DNA of 34,408 bases from Nitrospirota bacterium (GTDB lineage: Bacteria > Nitrospirota > Nitrospiria > Nitrospirales > UBA8639). This document shows, in pieces, positions 8,381 through 16,549 of this stretch (position 1 is its first letter; the number at the start of each line of letters is the position of its first letter). The position numbers were made by a program, and so were the translations under genes. The stretch spans positions 1-34,408 of the forward strand of contig JAQBUF010000037.1 in NCBI GenBank assembly GCA_027623995.1. The letters are read 5' to 3'. Under the pieces are notes generated by a model. That model worked only from the letters and a program-made list of their open reading frames with translations. It ran no database searches and was not told the origin of the DNA.

Positions 8381-9116
8381 TAGTCGAATCCTCGGCTAAC
8401 TTACTCACTCCTTCTTCCCAATGAGTCTCTATTAAAGGTTCAAATGGGAGTGGTCCGACAACAGGAATCCCACTTAATTCCCTGATCAATTGCACCGTTG
8501 AGTCTATTTGAAGCTGTTCCTTTTCTGAGGATTGAGATGATTGTGTAGGATTAAGCACGATGGCGATGATCGGGATACCAATGCCACGAAGTGCTTGAAT
8601 GGTCAACAAGGTGTGATTGACTCCTCCGAGCGTTGGGCGGCTGACGACAATGCATGGCAATTCGAGAAATGAGATTAAATCTCTCATCGATTGCTGCTCT
8701 GTCAGCGGCACCATGACCCCTCCCGCTCCTTCAACAAGTAAAAAATCAGAATTCTTAGAAAGTTCCCGATATCGTTCTTTAATTAATGCCAAATCCATTG
8801 GCTGGTGTGCCCGCCTGCTCGCGGCAAGAGGAGCCAATGGGTCGTGAAAGGCATATGGCGTCACCAGGTGTTTTGGATGATGTGGTGAAAGTAAATGTCG
8901 AAGTCGTGAGCCGTCAGCTTGGGATTCCTCTTCCGATGGACCCACGCCAGTTTCTACGGGTTTCATGACCCCGAGATGAATCCCTTTTCTTTGAAGTGCC
9001 ATACCCAGGGATGCCGTCACCACGGTTTTCCCGACATTGGTGTCTGTCCCCGTGATGAAAATTCCACTGGATCGTGAAATATTATCAGTTGGTGTGTCAC
9101 TCATAGCTAGACGCAT
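8343..9116 (-). CDS. bioD: Dethiobiotin synthetase
   Basis: ATP-dependent closure of the ureido ring of 7,8-diaminopelargonic acid to dethiobiotin, the penultimate step of biotin synthesis. The 257-residue protein has the BioD-type P-loop GTDTNVGKT (residues 23-31), the substrate-binding MKPVETG segment, the VEGAGGVMVPL motif and a later GGVNHTLLT stretch, in family order. ATG 9116 directly abuts the TAA stop of the upstream SDR gene (TAAATG); ATG 9104 is an alternative start. Close packing implies cotranscription with the SDR gene. The 3' end overlaps thiE by 38 bases on the other strand. Confidence 0.93.
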   Translation of the reverse strand: MRLAMSDTPTDNISRSSGIFITGTDTNVGKTVVTASLGMALQRKGIHLGVMKPVETGVGPSEEESQADGSRLRHLLSPHHPKHLVTPYAFHDPLAPLAASRRAHQPMDLALIKERYRELSKNSDFLLVEGAGGVMVPLTEQQSMRDLISFLELPCIVVSRPTLGGVNHTLLTIQALRGIGIPIIAIVLNPTQSSQSSEKEQLQIDSTVQLIRELSGIPVVGPLPFEPLIETHWEEGVSKLAEDSTIIQLTELVMKTA

Positions 9117-9890
9117 TTACCAGATTCGGCTATCGAGATTAAAGATTTGTCCGGAAATATCCTTCGCGGTAGCGAGGTGATAAATCTGGTTAGCCGTGTC
9201 CTGAAGATTTGGAGTGCGGCCCAAGAGATGGTCGTGACATGATTCTTGATTGGGGAAAATATCTCCACTGAGTGCAGACTGATGCCATCCTGGAAACACG
9301 GCATTCACCCGAATATTGGATGCTCCCCATTCTTGTGCCACTGATCGAACTAACCCCAATACGCCAGCTTTCGCGGCGGCATATCCTGCTTGGCCTGCGG
9401 TGCCTGTTGTACTCGCCAGTGAACTGAGGACCACAATTGATCCAAATCCTTGGTCCTGAAAAACTGGTCCGACCGTTCGAAGGCAATAAAATAAACTTGT
9501 CAGATTTGTTCGGATGAGGTCGTCCCATCCTTCGGAGGACATACGAACCGCAAGGGCATTCTTAGCTTGGCCAACCGTCCAAATTAACGCATCGAGTTTT
9601 CCCCAATTTGCTAGGAATCGTTGCATGAGATGTTCAACCTGTTTCAAATCTCTTGCGTCTGTTTGGAAGAGCGAAGCCTCTTCACCTTGGTGCGGGAAGT
9701 GTGAGTAAATTGTACGAGCGGCGAGTTCTTGTCGATGGTAGTGAATTCCCACGTTCCAGTTGGCCTCTGCGAATCGCAAACACACAGCACCTCCAATGGT
9801 ACCAGAACCACCCATGATCAATACGGAGGAGTTATTATTTTTCTCGGAGGAGTCGTCTCTTGGTGGCATATGTGTCGTGGGGTCATTCAT
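9117..9890 (-). CDS. SDR family oxidoreductase (FabG-like)
   Basis: A classical short-chain dehydrogenase/reductase of 257 residues with a Rossmann fold. The cofactor loop is GGSGTIGG (residues 27-34), a variant of TGxxxGxG. The catalytic set is Asn129, Ser156/157, Tyr170 and Lys174 (YAAAK). The best likeness is to FabG-type 3-oxoacyl-ACP reductases, but the substrate cannot be read from sequence. It sits immediately 5' of bioD, with stop and start codons touching. A role in making or modifying the pimeloyl moiety of biotin is therefore possible, by position only. The first 20 residues are a polar, non-conserved extension, so a later start is possible. Confidence 0.85.
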   Translation of the reverse strand: MNDPTTHMPPRDDSSEKNNNSSVLIMGGSGTIGGAVCLRFAEANWNVGIHYHRQELAARTIYSHFPHQGEEASLFQTDARDLKQVEHLMQRFLANWGKLDALIWTVGQAKNALAVRMSSEGWDDLIRTNLTSLFYCLRTVGPVFQDQGFGSIVVLSSLASTTGTAGQAGYAAAKAGVLGLVRSVAQEWGASNIRVNAVFPGWHQSALSGDIFPNQESCHDHLLGRTPNLQDTANQIYHLATAKDISGQIFNLDSRIW

Positions 9891-10079
9891 GGAATTTCAC
9901 TGCGCCCCTGATTATCTCCAACAGGCATTGGGAAGGCAAACTCCTTTGCTATCAAGTGTCTTGCGGCCAAAGAGTCTCTATGTTAGGTTGATTTGTTGGA
10001 AGAAATTGTGGAGTTCCTGCCTAGAGTCCGGTCAATCGACAATTTGAATTACTACACGATTTAGGGATACACGGTCAGG

Positions 10080-11024
10080 GTGTCCAATCCTAAAGATGAA
10101 CTTACCCAGGAAATTGTAGGAGGCGGTCTCGTGCATCATTTTCCACGTTTTCAGATGAAAATTGTTTGGGCATGTGTTGGGGGATTCTGGCTGGCGGTCG
10201 TATGTAACTTGGGGTTGGTGTACGGCCAACCTTTACCAACCTTGATTCAACAACCCGAAGAATTCTTTCCTGATCAAATTGGAAATGAGTGGCGATATCA
10301 GGGACGCATTAGTGAGGGTTCCGTCAATCAAATTGCTGATGCCACCTTTGAAAACATTTCCAAAGTCACGGGAACGGAGACAAAGGATGGCGTCAAAGTC
10401 ACGGTCTTTCATGATTCAAATGCTGGAGACCAAGGTCCAACCGATAGCTATTATCTTCGCGATGCTGCCGGTATTCGGTACTATGGTTCGAAGCCAGGCA
10501 CCAGGCTTGAGCAGCAATTAGTTCCGTATCAAATTATTCGGTTCCCCCTGGAGATCCCAAGTTTTTTTGAACAACTGAATCGAAAAAATTTGAATCTTGG
10601 GTTAGATCTTGATCATGATGGACAGGCTGAAAAGGTGGATGTTTTTGCCACGGTGACACTGCATGGCCAGGAAGCAGTCACGGTTCCTGTAGGGACCTAT
10701 CCGGATGCAGTGAAGATGGAAGCCCAGATGAAACTCTTGGTGCATTTATCGCGAGAGGGCACGCAGGTCCAAGGATTCGATTCCATGACCGTGTGGTTTG
10801 TAAAAGATGTGGGCTTGGTGAAATATATGGAACGGCAGATGATTCCCAATCCGCAAACGGGAAAAGATCGGATGATTGAAATTACGGAAGAGCTGCAAGA
10901 AGCCACATTGCACGGTGGGAAAAAACTATTGAGTCGGCGCAAAGCCTCGACGCATGGTGTTCTCACTGGTCATACCGCTGTGTTCCAAGTAGCCTTGCCC
11001 TCCCGCCTTGGTGCCCACCCCTGA
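10080..11024 (+). CDS. Secreted hypothetical protein with a chimeric C-terminus
   Basis: I do not recognise the family. From ATG 10155 the protein begins MKIVWACVGGFWLAVVCNLG and has a signal-peptide-like hydrophobic stretch ending near VYGQ. GTG 10080 would add 25 residues. The mature part is beta-rich, with a DLDHDGQAEKVDVFA segment and KDVGLVKYMERQ, which resembles periplasmic or outer-membrane-associated proteins of unknown function. The last 40 residues or so, from about TLHGGKK onward, are encoded by DNA that is a reverse-sense copy of the putA 3' end (10904-11024). The true ancestral C-terminus is therefore probably lost or replaced. Confidence is good for the gene and low for its end. 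Confidence 0.7.
   Translation: MSNPKDELTQEIVGGGLVHHFPRFQMKIVWACVGGFWLAVVCNLGLVYGQPLPTLIQQPEEFFPDQIGNEWRYQGRISEGSVNQIADATFENISKVTGTETKDGVKVTVFHDSNAGDQGPTDSYYLRDAAGIRYYGSKPGTRLEQQLVPYQIIRFPLEIPSFFEQLNRKNLNLGLDLDHDGQAEKVDVFATVTLHGQEAVTVPVGTYPDAVKMEAQMKLLVHLSREGTQVQGFDSMTVWFVKDVGLVKYMERQMIPNPQTGKDRMIEITEELQEATLHGGKKLLSRRKASTHGVLTGHTAVFQVALPSRLGAHP
10904..11024. repeat. Direct repeat copy A: displaced copy of the putA 3' end
   Basis: A 121-bp near-copy of 12135-12264. On the minus strand it still reads the PutA ending (SGVGTKAGGQGYLE...TSENTMRRGFAP) in frame to a stop. A 24-base stretch encoding QFMVQRVT is replaced by 15 bases encoding HSGMT. Outside that patch only scattered single-base differences are seen. 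Confidence 0.85.
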
Positions 11025-11301
11025 AGACCTGTCGAGAGAATGTAGGAATATTAGAATTGACCCCGCTGGCTTGTTTGTCACGCTTTAAAACGCACAATGA
11101 TTTCGGTTCTCTTAAGAATTCGCCATCCGCAGGCGGCGCAGGCGTTTGTGGTGTGTGATGTAACGAATCAGATGTCCGAGGGGCTGTCGCTGCTGGGGAC
11201 AACAGGCTCTATGAAAGTTTGGTGTAGGTGGTTTGACAGTGAACTAGAAATTGAAGGGAGGAAATACCAAATTCGTAATTTCTTCCTGGAATGTAAAAAC
11301 G
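11025..11301. other. Unassigned stretch inside the putA-repeat islet
   Basis: Short overlapping open frames exist on both strands (for example 11097-11363 plus and 10963-11202 minus). None has a ribosome site, family likeness or plausible composition. I see no hairpin-T terminator. It may be degraded DNA carried in with the HigBA module. Confidence 0.4.
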
Positions 11302-11580
11302 TCATGCTACGCGTTGGACTTCTTTATCGATTTGCCTCCCAATGGCACCTTCGGCAATCGTGAGATCATAGCGGGTCTGAAGATTCATCCAAAACAGCGC
11401 ATTATTTCCAAAGTACCTGGAAAGGCGGAGGGCGGTGTCCGGAGTAATCCCACGTTTGCCATTGAGAATCGAGGTGAGACGGCCAGAAGGAACACGCAAT
11501 GCCAACGCCAATTTGTTTGCGGATAACCCGCGTGCTTTCAGTTCACGCTTGAGAATTCGACCAGGATGGACGGCTACCAT
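11302..11580 (-). CDS. higA: HigA-family antitoxin (XRE helix-turn-helix)
   Basis: A 92-residue antitoxin of the HigA/VapI type. It begins VAVHPGRILKRELKARGLSANKLA, followed by an XRE helix-turn-helix (about residues 17-55, with LRVPSGRLTSILNGKRGITPDTALRLSRYFG) and the family ending ALFWMNLQTRYDL. It binds and neutralises HigB and represses the operon. ATG 11580 is chosen because AGGGGTGA lies six bases before it; a GTG at 11589 overlaps the higB stop and is less likely. Toxin-first gene order is characteristic of higBA. The pair lies inside an islet bounded by putA repeats. Confidence 0.92.
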   Translation of the reverse strand: MVAVHPGRILKRELKARGLSANKLALALRVPSGRLTSILNGKRGITPDTALRLSRYFGNNALFWMNLQTRYDLTIAEGAIGRQIDKEVQRVA

Positions 11581-11585
11581 GAATT

Positions 11586-11873
11586 TCACCCCTTGTGGTA
11601 ATTAACAATATCTACGTCGTACGCATTTTCACCCTTGAACCTGAAACACAAACGCCAGGGGCCATTTATGGTCATCGCCCACTGCCCCTTGCGACTCCCA
11701 GTAAGTTTATGTAACCCCACACTTTTTAATGGGCTCAGGTCGCTGAGGGAAGTAGCTGCATCCAAAGCTGCTATGAGATCTTGGGCTGCCTCAGTATCCA
11801 TGCCTGGGAATTTAGTCTTTTTGCCCTGTTCAAAGAACTTCTGGCTCGTGGTGTTTGCCCAGGATTTTATCAC
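11586..11873 (-). CDS. higB: HigB-family toxin (RelE/ParE superfamily)
   Basis: A 95-residue RelE/ParE-fold mRNA interferase of the HigB type. The signature is LSPLKSVGLHKLTGSRKGQWAMTINGPWRLCFRF followed by the C-terminal VDIVNYHKG. HigB cleaves mRNA at the ribosome and is inhibited by HigA, encoded immediately downstream. The predicted start is GTG at 11873, only six bases beyond a perfect TATAAT. The transcript would thus begin at or next to the start codon (leaderless). No other in-frame start nearby keeps the conserved IKSW beginning. Length and motifs are intact, so the toxin should be functional. Confidence 0.92.
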   Translation of the reverse strand: MIKSWANTTSQKFFEQGKKTKFPGMDTEAAQDLIAALDAATSLSDLSPLKSVGLHKLTGSRKGQWAMTINGPWRLCFRFKGENAYDVDIVNYHKG

Positions 11874-11879
11874 CTCTTT

Positions 11880-11907
11880 ATTATACTACGTTGAACGTAG
11901 TATGCAA
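11880..11907 (-). promoter_or_regulatory. higBA promoter with palindromic operator
   Basis: On the minus strand TTGCAT (11907-11902) and TATAAT (11885-11880) are 16 bases apart. A perfect palindrome at 11883-11903 (arms ATACTACGTT and AACGTAGTAT around one central G) fills the spacer and touches both hexamers. This is the expected place for HigA or HigBA complex binding and autorepression. Confidence 0.75.
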
Positions 11908-11956
11908 TACATTCTCCCTTACAATAGGACGAAAGAGAACAGAGGTGATTCTGAAT

Positions 11957-11980
11957 CTAAAAATGGCACCTTTGTGCCAG
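11957..11980 (-). terminator. Intrinsic terminator downstream of putA
   Basis: On the minus strand a TGGCAC stem, AAAG loop and GTGCCA stem are followed by TTTTTA. It lies about 180 bases beyond the putA stop and just before the higBA promoter. It would end putA transcripts and insulate higBA. Confidence 0.55.
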
Positions 11981-12134
11981 CATTGGTGAAGCGAAACTTG
12001 GCCAGTCGTATGATCTTCCGGTAACTGCGCATTCGCCGATGCGTACGATAGAGGGCGACAATGGTGAGGAAAACCGAGCGGGAAGCCATGAGGGCTCAAG
12101 GATGCGGTGAACAGATGTTCACTGTCAGTGATGT

Positions 12135-12264
12135 CACATTGCAGGGTGAAAAAAAACTATTGCGTCGGCGCAAAGCCTCGACGCATGGTGTTCTCACTGG
12201 TTACACGTTGGACCATGAATTGTTCCAAGTAGCCTTGCCCTCCCGCCTTGGTGCCCACCCCTGA
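12135..12264. repeat. Direct repeat copy B: native putA 3' end
   Basis: The intact 130-bp partner of 10904-11024. It covers the last 36 or so codons of putA and about 22 bases of 3' flank. The two copies bracket 1110 bp containing HigBA. The plus-strand frame ending GVLTG...SRLGAHP is also open here, but it is simply the antisense of putA. Confidence 0.85.
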
Positions 12265-15120
12265 CAGTCGATGCCCGCCAAAGGGTTGGCGTCCTACTAG
12301 CGAACCGGTGATCGGTCGATTGATGTAAAAGTTTCCTACATCAAAAGCCTCGCGTGCTCGTTGAATATTGCTTGGGCTTCGGGAGTAAATTCCCCCCGTC
12401 AACGCAAAATCTGATTGCATCGCCATGATCAACGCTTGTTCAAATGTCTGAGCTTTTAAGACAGCCACGACTGGTCCAAAAATTTCTTCTTGCGCTAACC
12501 GGTGGTGGGGTTGAATGTTTCCCACAATGACAGGACCTTGAAACCACCCTTCACCCTCGATTGTTTGGTCAAGCCACACATGTCCTTCTTGGTGAGCAAT
12601 CTCCACATATTCTCGAACCTTCTGTCGTGCGCGTTCGTCGATCATAGGTCCCATATGATTGCTGGGATCTTCAGGAGGTCCGATCTTTAAGCTGCGAGCG
12701 GCTTGAGTGAGTCGTTCGATAAAATCATCATGGATGGAATTGAGAACGATGACTCGAGAGCAGGCGGAACATTTTTGACCTTGATATCCGGTGAACGAAT
12801 ACAACACTCCCTGCACGGCTTCGTCTAAGTCTGCCGTGTCATCAATGATGATGGCATTTTTTCCACCCATCTCGGCGATCGCATGGGTGATATGATGTTG
12901 TCCGGGTTGAACTTTTGATGCCTGCTGAATGATGTGAAGGCCCACTTCTTTTGATCCCGTAAATGTGATGACATGAATCTGTGGATGAGCAACGAGCACC
13001 TTGCCAATATCGGGCCCGCCAGGGATGAAATGAAGAACGCCTTCCGGTAATCCCGCTTCTCGAAAAAGCTGATAGAGATGATAGCCCATCATCGGGGAAC
13101 GTTCCGATGGTTTGAATAGCACGGCATTGCCCGTGACCAAGGCGGAAGACACCAGGCCAGTGGGGATGGCTAATGAAAAGTTCCAAGGAGAAATCACGAC
13201 AGCCAATCCGCGAGGTCGCCATTCGAGATGATTTAACTCTCCAGGTTCTTGACCAAGGCGTTGAGGTCTGCCCAGGCGTCGCATGTCTCGCGCATAAAAT
13301 TCCAGAAAATCGATGGCTTCAGCAATATCCCCATCTGCCTCACGCCAAGGTTTCCCCGTTTCAAAAATTTCCCAGGCCGCTAATTCATGGCGGCGATGCC
13401 GCATGAGGTCGGCCACACGACAAAGATAATCCGCACGATAATCCGCCGTCGTGGTTCGCCAGTGTTTCCAAGTGTCATGAGCAGCTTGAATTACAGCTTC
13501 GACCCCTGCGGGTGCGTAACAGGGTATTCGCGCAATAATTTCGTTGGGCCGGCTTGGATTCGTGGATACTAATTCATCTTTGAATTGTCCAATGGAGGAT
13601 GGGACAGTGAATTGAACAGTGTTACCGAGTTCGCTCTTGACCTGTTCAAGAGCGTTCAGCATCGCCTGCCGAGCGGGTTCTCGAGAGAAATCCGTGTGAG
13701 GTTCATTTTTGAAAGATTCATGAGTGTCTGATGTCTGAATCCTATCATCATGACTGGTGGCATGAGATGTGTAAGGAGGAGCCAAAAGAATTTCGATCGG
13801 AGTCTCATTGTCGCGTTGCTTTGAGATAAAGGATTCATTCGATGTATTTTCCAATAACCGTCGGACGAGATAGGCCATGCCAGGAATGAGTTCTCCGACG
13901 GGAGTGTAGACGCGAACCCGTCTACCATATTTCACGACGGCATGTTGCAATGCATCGGCCATGCCATACAAGGATTGGTATTCATAATTGTCTGGAGCCA
14001 AACCGTTGGCTTGTGCGAGGGCTTCCGCATGAGCCAAGCTGCGTAAATTATGCGTGCCAAACGCCGGGCGGAATAGGGTGGGGTGGTCTAATAGTTTGCC
14101 ACTGATATATTCAAAGTTGGCATCGGTCTCCACTTTTTGCCGTAAAACTGGAATGGGCCATCCTCGCTGTTCATTTTGAATGTTTTCTGCATCCCAGTAG
14201 GCCCCTTTGACTAAACGAATCGTAATAGGCGTCCCACGTTGCTGAACCCAATCGACCATACGGTCGAGCGTCATATCCGCATCGCGAAGATACGTTTGGA
14301 GCGCAATCCCTGCACATGGGTAGGTGCGGTAGGCGGGTTCGGATAAGATACGCATGAAGATCTCATAGGTGAGGTCTTTCAGCTCGTACTGCTCCATATC
14401 AAACGTGATCGAGGCCGGTAGTTGTGACGCAAGATCAAGGATAGGGCGAAGTCTCGCGGCCACGCCAAGAAAACTGCCATCGGGGTCTGCTGGATCAAGC
14501 TGTGAATACAATGCCGAAATTTTTATGGAAAGATTGGCACGTGGAAGTAAACCGTGGTGGTCCTGTTCTAATAACGGACGATTCGGCCATCGTAGAGCTT
14601 GTTCATGATAGACTCGGAGAGCATCGAGACAATGATCTCGATACGAATCAGCTTCAGCTTCGCTGACGGTCGCCTCGCCAAGAAGATCGACCGAGGCGCA
14701 TCGGCCAGATCGCCAAAGCTTGCCCAGCACTGGCATGGCATTCGCCATGGAGTCCCCAGCCATAAACGTATGGGCCATGCGCATAAATTGCCGGCGAAGC
14801 ACAATAGCTCCAATATGCGCACCGATCCAAGAAGATGGAAGCTTTTGGAGCGACCACTTGAGGGGCTTAGGAAGAATCGGCGTTCCGCTAAAGTATTCAG
14901 CTAAGAGGCGGGTAAACTGTTCGTCAGTTTTTAGGGTTGGAAGGACATCAACAAATCGAAATAGTTGGACCTTAAAGTCCTCATCTCGCATCCCCCAATC
15001 CATCAGCAAATCATTCCACCACCGTTGGCTGAGAATGTTTGCGAGTCCAGAATTTGAGTGCGCTGCCAAGGCTCGGCCAATGGTTTGAATTGAGGGCTCG
15101 ATAAGCGCTTTAGTCATCAT
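12157..15120 (-). CDS. putA: Bifunctional proline dehydrogenase / L-glutamate gamma-semialdehyde dehydrogenase
   Basis: Oxidises proline to glutamate in two steps: an FAD-dependent proline dehydrogenase and an NAD-dependent aldehyde dehydrogenase in one 987-residue chain. The N-terminal ProDH barrel shows NLSIKISALYSQ, SITFDMEQYELKDLT, the LQTYLRDA segment and ITIRLVKGAYWD. The C-terminal ALDH domain (about 500-970) shows SPWNFSLAIP, the nucleotide-binding FTGSKEVG, the Glu-containing EMGGKN, and GQKCSACSR with catalytic Cys784. The ending SENTMRRGFAP is typical. There is no N-terminal DNA-binding RHH domain, so it is not the self-regulating type. The start follows a TATAAT at 15219-15224. 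A partial copy of its 3' end lies at 10904-11024. Confidence 0.96.
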   Translation of the reverse strand: MMTKALIEPSIQTIGRALAAHSNSGLANILSQRWWNDLLMDWGMRDEDFKVQLFRFVDVLPTLKTDEQFTRLLAEYFSGTPILPKPLKWSLQKLPSSWIGAHIGAIVLRRQFMRMAHTFMAGDSMANAMPVLGKLWRSGRCASVDLLGEATVSEAEADSYRDHCLDALRVYHEQALRWPNRPLLEQDHHGLLPRANLSIKISALYSQLDPADPDGSFLGVAARLRPILDLASQLPASITFDMEQYELKDLTYEIFMRILSEPAYRTYPCAGIALQTYLRDADMTLDRMVDWVQQRGTPITIRLVKGAYWDAENIQNEQRGWPIPVLRQKVETDANFEYISGKLLDHPTLFRPAFGTHNLRSLAHAEALAQANGLAPDNYEYQSLYGMADALQHAVVKYGRRVRVYTPVGELIPGMAYLVRRLLENTSNESFISKQRDNETPIEILLAPPYTSHATSHDDRIQTSDTHESFKNEPHTDFSREPARQAMLNALEQVKSELGNTVQFTVPSSIGQFKDELVSTNPSRPNEIIARIPCYAPAGVEAVIQAAHDTWKHWRTTTADYRADYLCRVADLMRHRRHELAAWEIFETGKPWREADGDIAEAIDFLEFYARDMRRLGRPQRLGQEPGELNHLEWRPRGLAVVISPWNFSLAIPTGLVSSALVTGNAVLFKPSERSPMMGYHLYQLFREAGLPEGVLHFIPGGPDIGKVLVAHPQIHVITFTGSKEVGLHIIQQASKVQPGQHHITHAIAEMGGKNAIIIDDTADLDEAVQGVLYSFTGYQGQKCSACSRVIVLNSIHDDFIERLTQAARSLKIGPPEDPSNHMGPMIDERARQKVREYVEIAHQEGHVWLDQTIEGEGWFQGPVIVGNIQPHHRLAQEEIFGPVVAVLKAQTFEQALIMAMQSDFALTGGIYSRSPSNIQRAREAFDVGNFYINRPITGSLVGRQPFGGHRLSGVGTKAGGQGYLEQFMVQRVTSENTMRRGFAPTQ

Positions 15121-15218
15121 GGCAACCTCATTCAGTTGTGCTTACCATATGGATCGTGGTCATTTTTGGTTCTTCCTCAAGACTCAGGGGTTACTACCGC
15201 AAGCCCACTGCTTCCAAT

Positions 15219-15224
15219 ATTATA
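15219..15224 (-). promoter_or_regulatory. Candidate -10 element of putA
   Basis: A perfect TATAAT on the minus strand about 100 bases upstream of the putA ATG. The -35 candidate (TTACTT, 17 bases further) is weak. No competing promoter-like pair is seen in 15121-15277. Confidence 0.4.
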
Positions 15225-15277
15225 CCTTTTCGGTTGGATCAAAGTAAGAAAACAGGGGGAGGGAAGGAAGGTGTAAA

Positions 15278-16540
15278 TCAGTTCTTAGGACAGGGTTTCA
15301 CGCGTCTTGCAGTGATGTTGCCATTCGGGCCCATGTTATTCACAAAGGTTCCGGATAAGGCTCGGTCGTTCTCGCTAAAAAGTAGGCTTTCCTCCTGCAT
15401 GATGCCACGGGGAAATTCCCACCGAATGTAAACCGTATTGCCTTGGACTTGGATTTTGGCTGGCTTTGGGTCAAGTCGGTCATATTGCGAGGGCGGCGGA
15501 TAGACCATCACCGTTTTGTGATCACCATGATTTTGATGGTTGTGGATAAGCCACTGCCAAGTGCCACAGAGTCGCATGAGGCCTTTAGTCTGCTTTTGAT
15601 CATCTTGCCATTGTCGTAGTTCATCCCAAATTGCTCTTGCCTGGTGTTTGCTTTCGAGTTGTTGTTTAAGAAGGGCCGCTCTCAGGTAGGTTTGCAGGTA
15701 AGGCAAATAATGGTGATGCAGATAGCGGGCAGCATAGGATGCTCGACGCTCAGGTGATATGAGGCTAGGGTCTAATAAAGATGAAACGTTCTTATCCCAA
15801 TACTCCTGAAGACGATGGGTAATGCCTTCTGCCCCTTCCTTTTCCGCGACCGCCAGTAATCCAAGATTGCCCTTGGGCCAAAGTGGGTATGTTTGAGAAA
15901 TTCCTAGAGCATACGTGACAAAATGAGGAAGCTCTTCCAAAACCGTGTCTGGAGTTTTTGCTAGATCAACATAGGTTTCTGTAAGCCCTAACACTCGCGA
16001 GAATTCCGATTGCAGTGAACGTTCTTTTACCCAAGAAAGGTGAGCAGTTGAAAACTCTTGGCTCGAGGCGGAGATACTTTCAAAGTTTTTGTCGAACTGT
16101 TTTTCGAATTCATAGCTGAAATGCCACTTTGCGACCTCCTTTCCCAGAGAAACCATCTTTTCTGTGAGAAAGGGTGCCAACTGTTGACCCTTGGGTCTTC
16201 GGGCTCGTGGGTTCTCATTTTGAGAAGCCGTGATAAAAGGCCCTATGGTTTTGTTCACAAAGTCTTGGGCTTGTTCATTGGAAGTGATTGCGGAGATTTC
16301 CGGTCTTGTGGTTGCTAAAAATTGCTCGAAGTCCAATTCTTTCGCGTGAAGAAGTGTTGGGGAAAAAATGGTAACTCCCCCACCGAGGGGTCCTAACATA
16401 AAGGCAAGGAGACAGAGTAATAAGGAAGTTGGTTTGTGCGTGGACGTCAAAGAAGACTGTCGTGTTAACAGATTTCTACCAATATGCCTGGGTAGGGAAT
16501 GAGAAGAACGTGAGGTGTGCTGAATGAGAGGCACAGTCAC
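15278..16540 (-). CDS. Secreted hypothetical protein, 420 aa
   Basis: I do not recognise the family. A long polar N-terminus leads to a hydrophobic segment (SLLLCLLAFMLGPLGGG) and a likely signal-peptidase site after LLHA, so a periplasmic or exported protein is expected. The middle is helical with many Leu/Gln/Lys. The last 90 or so residues, beginning MRLCGTWQWLI, look like a small beta-domain (VYIRWEFPRGIMQEESLLFSE, ALSGTFVNNMGPNGNITARRV) reminiscent of lipid- or ligand-binding beta-barrel tails; that is only a resemblance. The start GTG at 16540 lies nine bases from the stop of the dienelactone-hydrolase-like gene upstream, so the two are probably one operon. Confidence 0.7.
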   Translation of the reverse strand: MTVPLIQHTSRSSHSLPRHIGRNLLTRQSSLTSTHKPTSLLLCLLAFMLGPLGGGVTIFSPTLLHAKELDFEQFLATTRPEISAITSNEQAQDFVNKTIGPFITASQNENPRARRPKGQQLAPFLTEKMVSLGKEVAKWHFSYEFEKQFDKNFESISASSQEFSTAHLSWVKERSLQSEFSRVLGLTETYVDLAKTPDTVLEELPHFVTYALGISQTYPLWPKGNLGLLAVAEKEGAEGITHRLQEYWDKNVSSLLDPSLISPERRASYAARYLHHHYLPYLQTYLRAALLKQQLESKHQARAIWDELRQWQDDQKQTKGLMRLCGTWQWLIHNHQNHGDHKTVMVYPPPSQYDRLDPKPAKIQVQGNTVYIRWEFPRGIMQEESLLFSENDRALSGTFVNNMGPNGNITARRVKPCPKN

Positions 16541-16549
16541 ACTGTTGGG

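Noticed and set aside
11097-11363. 88-residue plus-strand frame inside the HigBA islet
   Set aside because: It overlaps higA antisense, has no ribosome site and no recognisable protein features.
12061-12264. 67-residue plus-strand frame sharing its ending with the secreted protein at 10080-11024
   Set aside because: Its shared ending is antisense to the well-supported putA 3' end and reflects the duplicated DNA, not a second gene.
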